Source: Thermodesulfobacteriota bacterium
Lineage (GTDB): Bacteria > Desulfobacterota > Desulfuromonadia > Desulfuromonadales > Geopsychrobacteraceae
Direction of reading: 5' to 3'
Length of the DNA: 37,968 nt
Assembly (NCBI GenBank): GCA_028282145.1
Contig: JANQIN010000159.1
Coordinates: forward strand, 1 to 37,968
This document shows, in pieces, positions 7,587 through 15,177 of this stretch. How positions within the stretch are numbered: the stretch's first letter is position 1; every line of letters starts with the position of its first letter. Below the pieces are notes generated by a model. It ran no database searches. It saw only the letters and a program-made list of their open reading frames with translations, and had not been told where the DNA came from. The position numbers were made by a program, and so were the translations under genes.

Positions 7587-8582
7587 CTACGGCCATTCCA
7601 AGCGTCCGTTGAGACCGCTGGTCTGGAGAACCTTTCCGTCCGGATCGACAATCAGGCCTTCCACGCCATCCCATTCTTCCATCAGCTTCAACCCTTTTTC
7701 GGGACCGAGGATAAAGACCGCCGTCGCCAAACCATCGGCCAGGTCGGCTGTCGGTGCCACCACCGTCACCGCCTGACAGAGGTTGGCCGGATACCCGGTG
7801 CGGGGATCGATCAGATGGTGGTAACGTTGACCGTCAACCTCGAAATAGCGCTCATAGTCACCCGAGGTGACCACCGCTTCGTCGGCGGAGGGAAGGACAG
7901 CCAACACCTCTCCTGCTTTACGTGGATGGACCAGTCCGATTCGCCAGGGCCGGCCTTTCCGATCTCCAAGCAGGCGCAGATCGCCACCGGCATTGACACT
8001 GGCGTTTTGCACACCACCGTCCTTGAGCAACTGCCAGGCCCGATCAACCGCATAACCTTTGGCGATACTGCCCAGATCGACCTGCAGGTCGACATTCGAC
8101 TTGCTCACCATCCGCCCTTCCAGGCTCAGACCGCCCGGTCCCAGACCGTCCATGGCCTGCCGAATCCGGGCTTCCTCCGGAACTTGCGGGTTCTCGTTGA
8201 GGATGTCCCAGATATCGATCAGCCGCCCCATACTAAGATCGAAAGCCCCCTCGCTACGCTGCGCGATCTCCAGTCCCAGGCGGATGACCTCGGCCGTTTC
8301 TTCCGAAACCTTCTGTTGATCCACGGCTTTGGAGAGCAACGTCACATCACTGGTTTCGATATGAGGCGACATCAGGTCTTCGATGCGGGACATCTCGCTA
8401 AAAGCCCTGCTCACCACCTCATCCAGTTTCCCGGTATCGGGCCCGAAGGCGGTAATCTCCACCAGGGTCCCCATGATGATCTGGCTGCGGCGGACCTGCC
8501 CCTCCTCCTGTCCCGACAGACGCCACCAGGCACCGGCAATCAAAAGGACCATCAGCACAATGACAAGGATCGGACGGTTCAT
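7587..8582 (-). CDS. apbE: FAD:protein FMN transferase (ApbE)
   Basis: ApbE attaches FMN covalently to a threonine or serine of target redox proteins on the outer face of the inner membrane, using FAD and Mg2+. The 331 residues start with an uncleaved or lipoprotein-less signal anchor (ILVIVLMVLLIAGAWW). Family motifs follow in order: MGTLVEITAFG, LGSIAKGYAVDRA, VNAGGDLRLLG, HHLIDPRTGYPA and ADLADGLATAVFILG. The last contains the metal-binding aspartate and threonine region. The ATG is preceded by a moderate GAAAGAA. It is followed by the NusG-II and Gx genes. No obvious FMN-binding substrate protein is encoded in this window, so the target must be elsewhere. Confidence 0.95.
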   Translation of the reverse strand: MNRPILVIVLMVLLIAGAWWRLSGQEEGQVRRSQIIMGTLVEITAFGPDTGKLDEVVSRAFSEMSRIEDLMSPHIETSDVTLLSKAVDQQKVSEETAEVIRLGLEIAQRSEGAFDLSMGRLIDIWDILNENPQVPEEARIRQAMDGLGPGGLSLEGRMVSKSNVDLQVDLGSIAKGYAVDRAWQLLKDGGVQNASVNAGGDLRLLGDRKGRPWRIGLVHPRKAGEVLAVLPSADEAVVTSGDYERYFEVDGQRYHHLIDPRTGYPANLCQAVTVVAPTADLADGLATAVFILGPEKGLKLMEEWDGVEGLIVDPDGKVLQTSGLNGRLEWP

Positions 8583-8705
8583 AACGCTATTCTTTCAACC
8601 TTCATGCCCCATGGGGCTATACGCTTTGAGTAAGTTTGTATCATTTTGGCCTCTGCCAAGGTGTGCCGATTGCCGGTCTAAAGAGGCCAACACAGGCAGA
8701 GGAGC

Positions 8706-10055
8706 CTAATCGTCTAGGGCGCCTTGGATTTCACCGATCAGGTCGTACTCGGACGAATCGGTGATCACCAAGGGAACGATATCGCCCACATCGGCTTGAC
8801 CGGCGGTGATATAGACCTGACCATCCACATCAGGGGCCTGCCGCACCGAACGACCTTTGAGAAGGAGCTCGGTTTCCTCGCTGTAGCCTTCGACCAGCAC
8901 CGATTCCACCTGGCCCACCAGCCCGCGATTCTTGCGGAAAGAAACCCGCGCCTGGGCCTTCATCAGGCGACGTTGACGGGCGTTTTTCGACCGATCGGGT
9001 ACCTGCCTCTTCATGGTCGCAGCCGGAGTTCCTTCTTCCCGGCTGTAACGGAAAGCACCGACCCGTTCGAAGTGGCCTTCGGAGACAAACTTCAGCAGCT
9101 TTTCGAACTGAGCCGCACTCTCGCCGGGGAAACCGACGATAAAGGAGGTGCGCAGGGTCAGATCCGGAATCCGTTCCCGCAGCTTCTTCACCAACGCCCG
9201 GGTTCCCTTCTCATCCAGGCGGCGGTTCATCTGCTGCAAAATATCGTTGTCGATATGCTGCAGGGGCACATCCAGATAGTTGCAGATCTTTTCTTCGGTG
9301 GCGATCAATTCGATCAAGCGATCGCTGATCCCTTCCGGATAGGCGTATAGAAGACGGATCCACTCCAGCCCTTCGATCTTCACCAGCTGGGGCAAAAGCG
9401 CTTCGATATTGGTCGCACCACCAAGGTCGGCCCCATAGGCGGTGATATCCTGGGCGATCAGGTTGATCTCCTTCACCCCTTTTTCCACCAGACTCTGGGC
9501 CTCGGCCACGACCGACTGCATGGTTCGGCTGCGCAGGGTGCCGCGCAAGGAAGGGATCACGCAATAGGAGCAGTTGTTGTCGCAGCCATCGGCGATCTTG
9601 ATGTAACTGGTGTAAAAGGGCGAGGCCAACGCTCGCGGAGTATTGTGGTCGTACAGGTAGTCGGGCGTTCCGATCTCGGTCCGCTGCTCGGGCCGACCTA
9701 ACTGTTCCTCGATCAGTTCCACCAATCTCGGCGCATCACCAGTCCCCATCAAGAGGTCGACTTCAGGCAGTTCTTTAGACAACTCTTCCTGATAACGCTG
9801 GGGCATACAACCACAGACGATCAGCATCTTGCAGTTGCCGGTTTTCTTATAATCCGCCACCTCCAGGATGGTATCGACCGACTCCTCCCGCGCATCCTCA
9901 ATAAAGGCACAGGTGTTGACCACGATGATGTCGGCCGCCGCCTCATCGGTAGTGATGGTGTAACGCTCGGGCGGAAGATGACCCAACATGATTTCTGCAT
10001 CAACCAGGTTTTTGGGGCAACCCAGGCTGATCAAACTGACAGCTAATGTACTCAA
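8706..10055 (-). CDS. rimO: ribosomal protein S12 methylthiotransferase RimO
   Basis: RimO is a radical-SAM enzyme that methylthiolates an aspartate of ribosomal protein S12. The N-terminal cluster-binding domain has C13 ([12 protein letters not shown]), C49 ([11 protein letters not shown]) and C83 (CGCMPQRY). The radical SAM CX3CX2C is C158, C162 and C165 (CDNNCSYC). A TRAM domain occupies roughly the last 65 residues. SLGCPKN distinguishes RimO from MiaB. The length of 449 is normal. The start is a TTG, set by the conserved N-terminus; only a weak GAGAG precedes it. It lies 37 bases after yajQ and should be co-transcribed with it. A 123-base gap follows before apbE. Confidence 0.96.
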   Translation of the reverse strand: MSTLAVSLISLGCPKNLVDAEIMLGHLPPERYTITTDEAAADIIVVNTCAFIEDAREESVDTILEVADYKKTGNCKMLIVCGCMPQRYQEELSKELPEVDLLMGTGDAPRLVELIEEQLGRPEQRTEIGTPDYLYDHNTPRALASPFYTSYIKIADGCDNNCSYCVIPSLRGTLRSRTMQSVVAEAQSLVEKGVKEINLIAQDITAYGADLGGATNIEALLPQLVKIEGLEWIRLLYAYPEGISDRLIELIATEEKICNYLDVPLQHIDNDILQQMNRRLDEKGTRALVKKLRERIPDLTLRTSFIVGFPGESAAQFEKLLKFVSEGHFERVGAFRYSREEGTPAATMKRQVPDRSKNARQRRLMKAQARVSFRKNRGLVGQVESVLVEGYSEETELLLKGRSVRQAPDVDGQVYITAGQADVGDIVPLVITDSSEYDLIGEIQGALDD

Positions 10056-10092
10056 AGGTCTCTCTCACTTAAGGGGCCTGACGGACCCGGTT

Positions 10093-10584
10093 TCAGGAAC
10101 GCATATTGACAAACTGCAGATCGATCCCGAAGTCGCTCCCTTTGAGCAACTGGATCACCTCCTGCAGGTCATCGATCTTCTTGCCGGTCACCCGAACCTG
10201 ATCGTCCATGATCTGGGCCTGGACCTTCAACTTGGTGTCTTTGATCTTCTTGACGATCTCCTTGCCCTTCTCCTTGGAGACCCCTTGAACGATACCGACC
10301 CGTTGGCGTACGGCATTGTGCGAGGCCGGTTCGGTTTTGCCAAAATCCAACGCCTTGGGGGACAGGCCGCGACGGACCATTTTCCCTTTGAGAATGTCGG
10401 TGATGGCGCTCAGTTTGTAATCGTCGGCTGCCAGAATAGTGATCGACGGAGCCCCCTTGTCAAAATCGATTTCGTTATGGGTCCCTTTGAAATCGTAGCG
10501 CTGCCCGATCTCCTTCAGCGCCTGGTTCACCACATTGTCCACCTCTTGCAGATCAACTTCCGAAACCACGTCAAAGCTCGGCAC
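10093..10584 (-). CDS. yajQ: YajQ family nucleotide-binding protein
   Basis: This 163-residue protein matches YajQ/DUF520 end to end. Visible landmarks are [29 protein letters not shown] and the C-terminal IDLQFVNMR. The fold is two ferredoxin-like halves. In Xanthomonas a relative binds cyclic di-GMP and works with a transcription factor, and other members bind nucleotides or tRNA. The role here is inferred only from homology. The start is GTG with a near-perfect AGGAGG seven bases upstream. It is the first gene of a yajQ-rimO unit, with a candidate extended -10 promoter ahead of it. Confidence 0.95.
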   Translation of the reverse strand: MPSFDVVSEVDLQEVDNVVNQALKEIGQRYDFKGTHNEIDFDKGAPSITILAADDYKLSAITDILKGKMVRRGLSPKALDFGKTEPASHNAVRQRVGIVQGVSKEKGKEIVKKIKDTKLKVQAQIMDDQVRVTGKKIDDLQEVIQLLKGSDFGIDLQFVNMRS

Positions 10585-10640
10585 GGTTTTCCTCCTGTTG
10601 TTCGTTTATCTGAAATTGTTTTATCACGATGAATCAAAGG

Positions 10641-10649
10641 GTTATACCA
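10641..10649 (-). promoter_or_regulatory. candidate extended -10 promoter for yajQ-rimO
   Basis: On the minus strand TGGTATAAC fits the extended -10 pattern TGnTATAAT with one mismatch. It lies about 57 bases upstream of the yajQ start, leaving a leader of about 50 bases. No good -35 box is visible; that position falls in the lolA-yajQ hairpin. Confidence 0.4.
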
Positions 10650-10651
10650 CG

Positions 10652-10687
10652 AAGGGTCCTGTAAGAAAAGTCTCTCACAGGACCCTT
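10652..10687 (-). terminator. perfect 11-bp inverted repeat downstream of lolA
   Basis: AAGGGTCCTGT and ACAGGACCCTT pair perfectly around a 14-base loop, starting 6 bases after the lolA stop. No U-run follows on either strand, so it is not a textbook intrinsic terminator. It may still end or stabilise the che-lolA transcript, or serve as a binding site next to the yajQ promoter. Confidence 0.5.
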
Positions 10688-10693
10688 GGTCGA

Positions 10694-11446
10694 TCAGGAG
10701 CCGGGGGCCAGATCCTCCGGTCGAACGATATCCGTTCCCGGTGGTGGAGTAAATTGAAACAGGGAGGGGGAAACCCCTTCGTTCACTCTGGCTTCGGTAA
10801 ACCGAAGTTCGGTTCTGTTTTCACTGGTATCGACCACGGTCAGTCCTGTCAATGGGAAATAGGCCTTGTTGGCGGCTTCTTGCACGTAATACGCATTTAC
10901 CACCAAGTCAATAATTGCCAGGTAGGGAGATTCCACTTTCGGTGTCAGTCGGATTCGGTAATTTCCGTCAGCGGTCTTTCGCTCCGGAGCCCAGGCGATG
11001 GAGAAATCTCTCGACAATTCGCCCAGACCGGTCAGAAGGGTTACGGGATTCTGCATTCCGGGCTTCTGTTCAAGTCCGGTTGCCTCCGAAACGATCACCT
11101 GATTGTTATCGGGCAGATAGACCCAGATTTTCAGTCCGTTGGAGATAAAAAGCTGCTCCAGGGGTTGCGTGTAGATCCAGCGGAATCGGCTTTGCAGACT
11201 CTTCTCAGGAAGGGTGCGATCGTATTGTAACCAAAGCTGGCCATCGGCGTCCTGGGTTTGATCCAAGGTCACGATATGAGAGACCTGGCGAAATCCGGCT
11301 TTCAAATCCTGCAATGAAACGGGTGAACCCGCCTGAAAAGGTGCCTCTACCGCCGTGACCACTTGTTCCAGGGTCGGCTCGGTCGACGCGGCGGTTCCAA
11401 CACCGGGAACAAGCAGCAGTGCTGTAAGAATCCACAAAAATTTCAC
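10694..11446 (-). CDS. lolA: outer-membrane lipoprotein carrier protein LolA
   Basis: LolA shuttles lipoproteins across the periplasm from LolCDE to the outer membrane. The 250-residue protein has a signal peptide (MKFLWILTALLLVPGVGTAA) and the family core RFRWIYTQPLEQLFISNGLKIWVYLPDNNQV. It continues through the beta half-barrel strands and ends with FQFTPPPGTDIV. It is slightly longer than E. coli LolA, with an insert near residues 45-70. The GTG start has AAGGAG six bases ahead and follows cheD by 18 bases on the same strand. Being the last gene behind a chemotaxis set is probably coincidental packing, but co-transcription is likely. An inverted repeat follows its stop. Confidence 0.9.
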   Translation of the reverse strand: MKFLWILTALLLVPGVGTAASTEPTLEQVVTAVEAPFQAGSPVSLQDLKAGFRQVSHIVTLDQTQDADGQLWLQYDRTLPEKSLQSRFRWIYTQPLEQLFISNGLKIWVYLPDNNQVIVSEATGLEQKPGMQNPVTLLTGLGELSRDFSIAWAPERKTADGNYRIRLTPKVESPYLAIIDLVVNAYYVQEAANKAYFPLTGLTVVDTSENRTELRFTEARVNEGVSPSLFQFTPPPGTDIVRPEDLAPGS

Positions 11447-11464
11447 AGTGTCTCCTTTGATCGG

Positions 11465-11950
11465 TTACAAATCGGTTCGATGCTCACGACAATCCACCCG
11501 CTGGATGGTAAGAGTTCCGGTCTCCAGGTCGAAAAACAGGTTCCGACCGAAATCCCCGGCGCTGTCTTCTGCCACCAGAGGTATTTTCAACCTCTCCAGA
11601 ACATTCCTGGCTGCCAGAAGATTACGTTGGCCAATGGCCGCCATTTTTGGTGCTTCAATCAGGCCGGGACAGATATGGGCCCCGCCTGCCAACTTTGCCC
11701 TCAGGGTAGCCCGATTGGCGCCTTGAGACAAGAGACGGTTAAGAAGAGTTTCCACGCCGTCAGTCACATATTTGGGGTCGGGGACGGGCTCATCGGGACT
11801 GCGTTCAGGAAGAAGAGAATGAACCATTCCGCCCAGGTTTCGCCCCAGATCGTACAAAGTGACTCCCAGGCAGGACCCGATGCCATAGGCGACCAGGATC
11901 AGGGGGGATCGTCCGATCTGCAGCTCTCCGATCCCGACCGGCTGAATCAT
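11465..11950 (-). CDS. cheD: chemoreceptor glutamine deamidase CheD
   Basis: CheD deamidates glutamines of chemoreceptors and is regulated by binding CheC. The 161 residues show the catalytic C27 in YGIGSCLGVTLYD and H44 in GGMVHSLLP, the same positions as the active-site pair of the studied Thermotoga enzyme. The family end AKLAGGAHI, IGQRN and DFGRN is also present. Its ATG overlaps the cheC stop by four bases (ATGA), so the two are translationally coupled, matching their physical partnership. lolA follows. Likely substrates are chemoreceptors, including the mcp product of this cluster. Confidence 0.95.
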   Translation of the reverse strand: MIQPVGIGELQIGRSPLILVAYGIGSCLGVTLYDLGRNLGGMVHSLLPERSPDEPVPDPKYVTDGVETLLNRLLSQGANRATLRAKLAGGAHICPGLIEAPKMAAIGQRNLLAARNVLERLKIPLVAEDSAGDFGRNLFFDLETGTLTIQRVDCREHRTDL

Positions 11951-12510
11951 CCCTGCTCATCTCCCAGGAGTTGCGTCAACCCCTCCGGCTGAAGGAAGAC
12001 GAAGAGGACACCGGTCCCTGACGAGTCCGACGGCTCCTCGAGGTCAAACCGTACGCCCAAGGCTTCGGGAGAAAAATAGTCCGGTAGAAGGTTGCTCTCT
12101 TCCAGAAGTTGAGGCACCGAAGGCAGAAGGGACAACTCCGTCGCCTCGGCCAGGGAATTGGCGAAAGAGGAACCGATGAGATTGGTCATTTCAAGCAGAG
12201 CTGAGCGACTCAGAGGGCGGGCAGGATCGATCTCTTCCTCCACCAGAGGCTCCAACAACAGGTGCGTCATCCGGCGAGACAGGTTTAAGGACAGGGCCCC
12301 GACAAGATCGCCTTTCAACTGAAGGACCAAGGTATCTTTCTGCGACCCGGCATCCTCAAGATAACGTTGAAAATCGGCCAGATCGACCGGTGTCTGAGCA
12401 ACCAGCGCCAGGGAACAGTCCACCCATTTGTCCACGGCCAGTATCGCCCCGTGCATCGCCTGTCGGCAGAGGGAAAGAAGGTTTGCCAACTGTGGGGAAG
12501 GCGATGACAC
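11947..12510 (-). CDS. cheC: CheC-type CheY-P phosphatase
   Basis: The 187-residue protein fits the CheC/CheX/FliY phosphatase family. The signature [DS]xxxExxNx22P is met exactly once: S103, E107, N110 and P133 in SALLEMTNLIGSSFANS. Family knowledge makes E and N the residues that position water for CheY-P hydrolysis. The first of the two CheC helices (residues 8-25) has lost the ExxN pattern, so only one active site is expected. The GTG start has GGAGG nine bases upstream, three bases after the cheA stop. It overlaps cheD by four bases. The gene could also be named CheX-like, but the cheD partner favours CheC. Confidence 0.85.
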   Translation of the reverse strand: MSSPSPQLANLLSLCRQAMHGAILAVDKWVDCSLALVAQTPVDLADFQRYLEDAGSQKDTLVLQLKGDLVGALSLNLSRRMTHLLLEPLVEEEIDPARPLSRSALLEMTNLIGSSFANSLAEATELSLLPSVPQLLEESNLLPDYFSPEALGVRFDLEEPSDSSGTGVLFVFLQPEGLTQLLGDEQG

Positions 12511-12513
12511 CTG

Positions 12514-14355
12514 TTAATCCTCCGAAGTCACGACAGGGGTAGAGGCCGGTAAAAACAAGCCTTGCAGATCAAGCAGAAACACCACCCGTCCATCGCCCAG
12601 AATGGTACATCCGCTGGTACCTTCAAGCTGTTGGATGGGGTAGGGTACCGGTTGTACAAAGACCTCCTGTTGGCCTGCGAGCCGATCAACAACCAGGCCG
12701 ACCTTGCGCCCTCGGATTTCGGCCAAGACGATCGGTACCGGGCTGTTCATCGGGCGAGCCGGCATCTGCAGGGCTTTGCGCAAAGACAGCAAGGGGATCA
12801 GTTCGTCTTCAAGTGGTATCATCAACTGTTTGCCGGAGGACTGAAGCTGATCCCGCTCCAGTTCCAGGGTACGAAGAACGCGAGTGATCGGCATGGCCAT
12901 CAGGTGACCTTTACATTCCACCAGGAGAACTCGGACGATCGCCACTGACAGAGGAAGCTTGAGAACAAAACGGGTTCCAACGCCCAACTCCGATTCGATA
13001 TGAAGTACTCCGCCCAGCCGGTCGACTGCCGTTTTCACCACATCCATCCCGACACCCCGACCGCTGGTCTCGGTGACCTCACCCGCAGTGGAAAACCCCG
13101 GGTGGCAGATGTAGGACAGAAGGTCAATATCCCGCAGATTGCGCGCCTGAACTGCGGTTAGAAGGCCATTTTCGATAGCTTTTTCCCGCACCGCTTCCGG
13201 GTCGATTCCTCGACCGTTATCGGCAATTTCAATCAACGCCTGATCCTTTTCCCGCCAGGCCCGGAGGTGTATCTCTCCCTGCTGGGCAATCCCATGATCC
13301 ACCGAATTGCGCAACAGGTGCATCAGAGGGTCGGCCAGCTCTTCCAGAATCCCCCGATCGAGCTCCAACTCTTCCCCTTCGAGGGAAAGCCGAATCTGTT
13401 TCCCCTGCTTCCGTGCCAGCTCCCGCACAATTCGGGGCAACCGGTCGGTCACCGCCTGCAGCGGCATCATCCGAACCTGTAGCACGTGATAGTGAAGATC
13501 GGTCACCATCCGTGACAGCTGGTTCAACCCATCTCGCACCTGGAGCCAGTCCTGATTCTTCTGAGCATCCTGCAGTAGGGTCCGGTTGGTGATCAGTTCA
13601 CCGGTGAGCCGGATAAACCGGTCCAAAAGATCGGTACGGACACGAACTGTTCTGGCTTCTTCTTCCCGATTTTCGGTGGACGTGTCTCCCAGATTGACCC
13701 GGACATGAGAGACATCGATAAAGGACGACAGAAGCTCTTCGAGGCGGGATGGTGACAGCTCCGTCCGCAACCAGGCTTCCAGCCGGAACTCCCCCTCACC
13801 GCGTTCCAGGGCTTCAAGGCCGGGTTCTGTTTTGGTCAGCTCCCCAAGGCGTTGGAGCTCCCGCGCCAAAAGCAGAAGTCGGGCTGAAGGGGCTTCGGCT
13901 TCGGGTGCCAAATGCAACATCAGGTGACAGACCGGAACCTCTTTTTCTTCGCTCACCGGTAGCGTCGGAGATGCTTCCTCCTCTTCTGGAACAACCGGGT
14001 TCTCTCCAGCCAGATATCCCTTGATTTCCCGTTCGGGTTTTTCATCGGCAATATCGTCGAGCAGACCTTCCAGCAGATCCACCCCTTCCAGCAGGTGGTC
14101 GACACCGCTGGCGGGAACACTCCCTCCCTGCCGGAACCGGTCCATCTGGTCTTCCAGATGGTGTGCCAGGTCAGCCGTTCGCTGGAACCCCATGGAGGCC
14201 GCCATCCCCTTAATCGAATGGGCCTCTCGGAAGGCCGCATCAATCCCATCGTGGTTGGTCGGATCCTGTTCCAAGCCCACTACCTGGCGGACCAGGTTAT
14301 TCAGATGGTCCCGGGACTCGCTGAGAAACAGCGCCCGGTACTTCGCCATATCCAT
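12514..14355 (-). CDS. cheA: chemotaxis histidine kinase CheA
   Basis: CheA autophosphorylates and passes phosphate to CheY. The 613 residues show the HPt domain with phospho-acceptor H46 (REAHSIKGMAA). A long acidic and variable middle contains a possible P2 (residues 145-225). The dimerisation helices (LLDRFIRLTGELITNRTLL) follow. The ATPase domain has its N box (LMHLLRNSVDHGI), G1 (EIADNGRGID) and G2 (ETSGRGVGMDVV). A CheW-like regulatory domain takes up the last 140 residues. The ATG directly abuts the cheY stop (TAAATG). It sits centrally in mcp-cheW-cheY-cheA-cheC-cheD, and no receiver domain is fused. Confidence 0.97.
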   Translation of the reverse strand: MDMAKYRALFLSESRDHLNNLVRQVVGLEQDPTNHDGIDAAFREAHSIKGMAASMGFQRTADLAHHLEDQMDRFRQGGSVPASGVDHLLEGVDLLEGLLDDIADEKPEREIKGYLAGENPVVPEEEEASPTLPVSEEKEVPVCHLMLHLAPEAEAPSARLLLLARELQRLGELTKTEPGLEALERGEGEFRLEAWLRTELSPSRLEELLSSFIDVSHVRVNLGDTSTENREEEARTVRVRTDLLDRFIRLTGELITNRTLLQDAQKNQDWLQVRDGLNQLSRMVTDLHYHVLQVRMMPLQAVTDRLPRIVRELARKQGKQIRLSLEGEELELDRGILEELADPLMHLLRNSVDHGIAQQGEIHLRAWREKDQALIEIADNGRGIDPEAVREKAIENGLLTAVQARNLRDIDLLSYICHPGFSTAGEVTETSGRGVGMDVVKTAVDRLGGVLHIESELGVGTRFVLKLPLSVAIVRVLLVECKGHLMAMPITRVLRTLELERDQLQSSGKQLMIPLEDELIPLLSLRKALQMPARPMNSPVPIVLAEIRGRKVGLVVDRLAGQQEVFVQPVPYPIQQLEGTSGCTILGDGRVVFLLDLQGLFLPASTPVVTSED

Positions 14356-14736
14356 TTAGCGCTCTGCCTCCGGGGCCTCCAGGATGCGATGAACCACTTC
14401 CAGAAGACGGTCTTCATCTACCGGTTTCACGATAAAATCCCGCGCACCGTACTGCACCGCCTGCAACACCAGGTTGTCCTGGCCCAGGGCACTGCACATC
14501 ACGACGGCGGCCTCCGGGTATTCGCTGGTGATCTCCCACAGGGCATCCAGACCGTTCTTTTCCGGCATGACAATGTCCATCGTCACCAGGTCGGGTTTAA
14601 GGCGGCGATACTGTTCCACAGCCTCCTGTCCGTTCTCGGCCTCCCCGACAACCTCCCACCCCTGCTTTTCAAAAATATCCCGCAGCAAGGTCCGCATAAA
14701 GAGGGCATCGTCCACAATCAGAATCCGAACCGTCAA
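14356..14736 (-). CDS. cheY: chemotaxis response regulator CheY
   Basis: This is a stand-alone receiver domain of 126 residues. The acidic pocket D9 and D10, the phospho-acceptor D54, switch residue S82 (VMCSALG) and K104 (VKP) are all in place. Phosphorylated by CheA, it should signal to the flagellar motor or another output such as pili. The start is TTG overlapping the cheW stop (TTGA), with a G-rich ribosome binding site. Being alone in a cluster with CheA and CheC makes it the likely CheC substrate. Confidence 0.95.
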   Translation of the reverse strand: MTVRILIVDDALFMRTLLRDIFEKQGWEVVGEAENGQEAVEQYRRLKPDLVTMDIVMPEKNGLDALWEITSEYPEAAVVMCSALGQDNLVLQAVQYGARDFIVKPVDEDRLLEVVHRILEAPEAER

Positions 14737-15170
14737 GGAGCACCCCCGGTCTCGCAGACCTCCTCAACCCGCTGCAGCAAAAGGTCGAGGTCCAGAAGAT
14801 TGATCATCTGTTCCTCCAGTTGCAGGACCGACCGAATACAGCTTCCGGCGGCAGCACCCTCCTGCCGAGGAAAAACCTGCTCCGGGTCCAACGGTACGAT
14901 CCGTTCGAGCTGGGTGACCGAAAAGGCCAGGGAGGAAGAGCTGGGCGTCAACACCACGATTCTCGGATCCCGCACCTCCGCCGCAAATTCGAGAAACCGG
15001 GCCAGATCCAGCACTGTTCTAGGGCTGCCGTGAACGTTGATCGACCCCAGAAAAGACGGAGGTGTGCGTGGGATATAATGCAGCGGAGGCGACTGCAGGA
15101 CTTCCTGGATACGATCCACTTCCAGTCCGTACAGCTCGTTCTCCAGGCGAAAGGTCAAAACCTGATCCAT
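14733..15170 (-). CDS. cheW: chemotaxis adaptor CheW
   Basis: CheW links receptors to CheA. The 145 residues form a CheW domain: LTFRLENELYGLEVDRIQEVL, then the loop FLGSINVHGSPRTVLDLARFL, and the last strands INLLDLDLLL. The usual GxxNLRG motif is changed to GSINVHG. The ATG start has AGGA about ten bases upstream. The gene lies seven bases after mcp and overlaps cheY by four, so it is tightly coupled with both. Confidence 0.93.
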   Translation of the reverse strand: MDQVLTFRLENELYGLEVDRIQEVLQSPPLHYIPRTPPSFLGSINVHGSPRTVLDLARFLEFAAEVRDPRIVVLTPSSSSLAFSVTQLERIVPLDPEQVFPRQEGAAAGSCIRSVLQLEEQMINLLDLDLLLQRVEEVCETGGAP

Positions 15171-15177
15171 AAAAATG

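Noticed and set aside
14095-15033. 312-residue plus-strand ORF spanning cheA, cheY and cheW
   Set aside because: It crosses three overlapping real genes on the other strand and has no recognisable domain.
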